From Fibrisoma limi BUZ 3 (lineage in GTDB: Bacteria; Bacteroidota; Bacteroidia; Cytophagales; Spirosomataceae), in contig NZ_CAIT01000007.1 in NCBI RefSeq assembly GCF_000296815.2, forward strand, positions 558,001 through 622,000: 64,000 bases of DNA, in the 5' to 3' direction. The notes under the pieces were generated by a model. The model was given only the letters and a program-made list of their open reading frames with translations, ran no database searches and had not been told where the DNA came from. Positions 62,086 to 64,000 of the stretch are shown one piece after another; the first letter of the stretch is position 1, and every line of letters begins with the position of its first letter. Made by a program: the position numbers and the translations under genes.

Positions 62086-62972
62086 ATGCAGCTCCTCGAC
62101 GGCAAACTACTTTCAGCACAGATTAAACAGGAAATCGCGGCCGAAGTCGCACAGATTCGCGAACAGGGCGGCAAAATTCCGCACCTCGTCGCCATACTGG
62201 TCGGTACCCTCGGCCGCAGCGAAACCTACGTCGCCAGCAAGATGAAAAGCTGCGAGGAAGTAGGCATGAAATCGACCCTGATTCGCTTTGACGATACGGT
62301 TTCAGAAGACGAGCTGCTCAACGCAGTGCGCGAAGTGAACGACAACCCCGATATGGACGGGCTGATCGTGCAGCTTCCCCTCCCCGATCACATCTCCGCC
62401 GACAAGGTGATGGAAACCATTCACCCGGCCAAAGACGTCGACGGATTTCACCCAATCAACATTGGTCGCATGGCGAAGGGGCTACCCGCTTATATCTCGG
62501 CCACGCCACAGGGAATTCTGGAAATGCTGAAGCGCTACGACATCAAAACGGCCGGTAAGCATTGCGTTGTGGTGGGCCGCAGTCAGATTGTCGGTCTGCC
62601 GATGTCCATTCTGATGCAACGTAACACGTATCCAGGCAACTGCACCGTTACGATCACGCATAGCCGGACGCAGAACCTGCCCGACATCTGCCGTTCTGCC
62701 GACATTCTGATTGCCGCCCTTGGGCGTCCGGAGTTCATTACGGCCGATATGGTAAAAGAAGGTGCGGTGGTGATCGATGTAGGGCTCGAACGCGTACCGG
62801 ATGCCACCAAGAAGAGTGGTTTTGCCCTCAAAGGCGATGTTAAATTCGACGAAGTAGCGCCAAGGACCAGCTACATTACGCCCGTTCCGGGGGGGTTGGG
62901 CTGATGACGATCTGCTCGCTGATGCAGAACACCGTAAAGGCCGCACGGGGAGAGGTGTACGCAGCGAATTAA
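62086..62972 (+). pseudogene. folD: folD (methylenetetrahydrofolate dehydrogenase/cyclohydrolase), frameshifted near 3' end
   Basis: From ATG 62086 the product is a normal bifunctional Fol[17 protein letters not shown] with the catalytic lysine, [38 protein letters not shown] for NADP and ITPVPGG. At a run of seven G (62889-62895) the frame ends as GGLG and stop at 62904. With eight G it would continue [20 protein letters not shown] and stop at 62972, the expected C-terminus. FolD is usually essential, so a sequencing or assembly error in the G-run is at least as likely as a true mutation. A terminator follows. Confidence 0.9.
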
Positions 62973-63000
62973 GCAGTCCTGAGCCTTAACAAACTTTAAC

Positions 63001-63035
63001 AGCCCCCACCTGCCCGGCGGGGGCTTTCTTTTGTT
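63001..63035 (+). terminator. Terminator after folD
   Basis: AGCCCCC (63001-63007) pairs with GGGGGCT (63019-63025) around an 11-base loop, followed by TTTCTTTTG. It lies 28 bases after the true folD stop at 62972, supporting that reading of the gene's end. Confidence 0.85.
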
Positions 63036-63088
63036 AATTTTGGGCAATGTTTATACTACGATAGCCTTCGTTTAACTATTTTATCTGT

Positions 63089-64000
63089 ATGCAATCATTC
63101 CAACGCCTGAACACCCTCACAGGCTGGTTTACCTTCGCGGTGGCGCTGCTGACCTACGCCATGACCGTTGAACCAACGGCCAGTTTCTGGGACTGCGGTG
63201 AGTTCATTGCGTGTGCGTTCAAGCTTCAGGTACCGCACCCTCCAGGAGCGCCGTTCTTCCTGCTGCTCGGACGAGTTATCTCTCTGATGTCTCTCGGCGA
63301 TCTGGCCAAAGTAGCGTTCTGGGTCAACATGGCGTCTGTTCTGGCGAGTGCCTTTACGATCCTGTTCCTGTGCTGGACCATTACGATGCTGGCTCAGAAA
63401 CTGCTGGGCAAAGCTGAAGACGACTACACGCTGGCGGATAAAATCATCGTCATTGGCTCCGGTGCCGTTGGGGCGCTGTCCTATACGTTTTCCGATACGT
63501 TCTGGTTCTCGGCGGTCGAAGCCGAAGTGTACGGGATGTCGTCGTTCTTCACGGCCATCGTCGTGTGGGCCGCCTTCCGCTGGGAGCGCATCACGGACGA
63601 AGCAGCCGCTAACCGCTGGCTGATTTTCATCGCTTACCTAACGGGTCTGTCCATCGGTGTCCACTTACTGAACCTGGTAACGCTGCCTGCACTGGCGCTG
63701 ATCTATTATTTCAAGAAGACAGCCAAGCCAACCTTCTGGGGGGGAGCCATTGCCTTTGGAATTGGTCTCGTCGTATTGGGTATCATCAACTCCGGCATCA
63801 TTCCGGGTCTGCCCAGTATGGCCTTCGCGGTAGAGCGGCTCTTTGTCAATACGTTCGGGCTGCCGTTCAACTCCGGTATGACATTTTTCATTGTCGTATT
63901 CCTGGCCGCCGTAGCCTACGGCATCATCTGGTCAGTACGTCAGAAGCGGGCCATCCTGAACACCTCGCTGCTGGCGCTGGCGTTCGTGCTGATCGGCTAT
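63089..64000 (+). CDS. DUF2723 membrane protein (3' end outside window)
   Basis: 304 codons from ATG 63089 are open to the right edge. A multi-spanning membrane protein starting FNRLNTLTG-like (QSFQRLNTLTGWFTF) with PTASFWDCGEFIA and KLQVPHPPGAPFFLLLGR, the conserved first loop of DUF2723. The acidic residues there recall the DE motif of GT-C glycosyltransferases (O-mannosyltransferase-like), so a lipid-linked sugar transferase is likely. Bacteroidota members run to about 1000 residues, so most of the gene is missing here. Confidence 0.92.
   Translation, partial: MQSFQRLNTLTGWFTFAVALLTYAMTVEPTASFWDCGEFIACAFKLQVPHPPGAPFFLLLGRVISLMSLGDLAKVAFWVNMASVLASAFTILFLCWTITMLAQKLLGKAEDDYTLADKIIVIGSGAVGALSYTFSDTFWFSAVEAEVYGMSSFFTAIVVWAAFRWERITDEAAANRWLIFIAYLTGLSIGVHLLNLVTLPALALIYYFKKTAKPTFWGGAIAFGIGLVVLGIINSGIIPGLPSMAFAVERLFVNTFGLPFNSGMTFFIVVFLAAVAYGIIWSVRQKRAILNTSLLALAFVLIGY

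Noticed and set aside
1-64000. tRNA, rRNA, CRISPR arrays, integrases or transposases
   Set aside because: I looked on both strands and found no cloverleaf candidates, spaced repeats of CRISPR type or recombinase motifs; the repeats seen are short intergenic elements.

Overview
The window looks like chromosome from a Bacteroidota member of the order Cytophagales, probably Spirosoma-like. This rests on C-terminal type IX secretion (T9SS) sorting domains, a hybrid two-component sensor with a Reg_prop sensor and AraC output, SusC/SusD remnants, a CarboxypepD_reg outer-membrane barrel, the near absence of Shine-Dalgarno sequences and a moderately high GC content. No RNA gene, CRISPR array, phage or transposase is visible.

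Layout. 1-11.8 kb holds ordinary housekeeping and secreted-protein genes: a BNR propeller (cut at the left edge), START protein, alpha/beta hydrolase, lipid methyltransferase, ogt, S9 peptidase, aldose dehydrogenase, cysE-cysK and an NmrA-like gene. 11.9-14.6 kb is a T9SS-secreted GH10 xylanase with its own operator. 14.7-17.6 kb has two related cupin/Crp-regulator cassettes, one with a decayed regulator, around a ScyD-like lipoprotein. 17.7-21.9 kb is the hybrid sensor.

22-43 kb is one minus-strand run of 14 genes that deals with the glucuronic acid side chains of xylan. It encodes an RraA-like protein, an enolase-superfamily dehydratase, GH115 and GH67 alpha-glucuronidases, a CE15 glucuronoyl esterase, UxaC, an ExuT-like MFS carrier, a sodium symporter, UxuA, three Gfo/Idh/MocA oxidoreductases, a ThuA-like protein and an SDR that may be the missing fructuronate reductase. 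43.2-48 kb is the control hub: a collapsed SusC/SusD pseudogene, a LacI regulator, xylose isomerase and a GH43 enzyme. A 14-bp palindrome, TGCAATCGATTGCA, occurs exactly upstream of the xylanase, the SusC remnant and GH43, and imperfectly upstream of lacI and the long operon, which suggests one LacI regulon.

48-64 kb returns to general functions: DsbA-like, TetR, methyltransferase, peroxiredoxin, ROK kinase, outer-membrane barrel, SRAP, PNPOx-like, a very large T9SS repeat protein, DUF1349, DUF4385, a frameshifted folD and a DUF2723 membrane protein cut at the right edge.

Working model (inference). The xylanase cuts xylan at the surface. Periplasmic CE15, GH115, GH67 and GH43 free glucuronate, xylose and arabinose. 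Inner-membrane carriers import them, UxaC, the SDR and UxuA turn glucuronate into 2-keto-3-deoxygluconate, and XylA isomerises xylose. The dedicated SusC/SusD importer appears lost. Several dehydrogenase, dehydratase and aldolase-like proteins carry export signals, hinting at an additional periplasmic oxidation branch.
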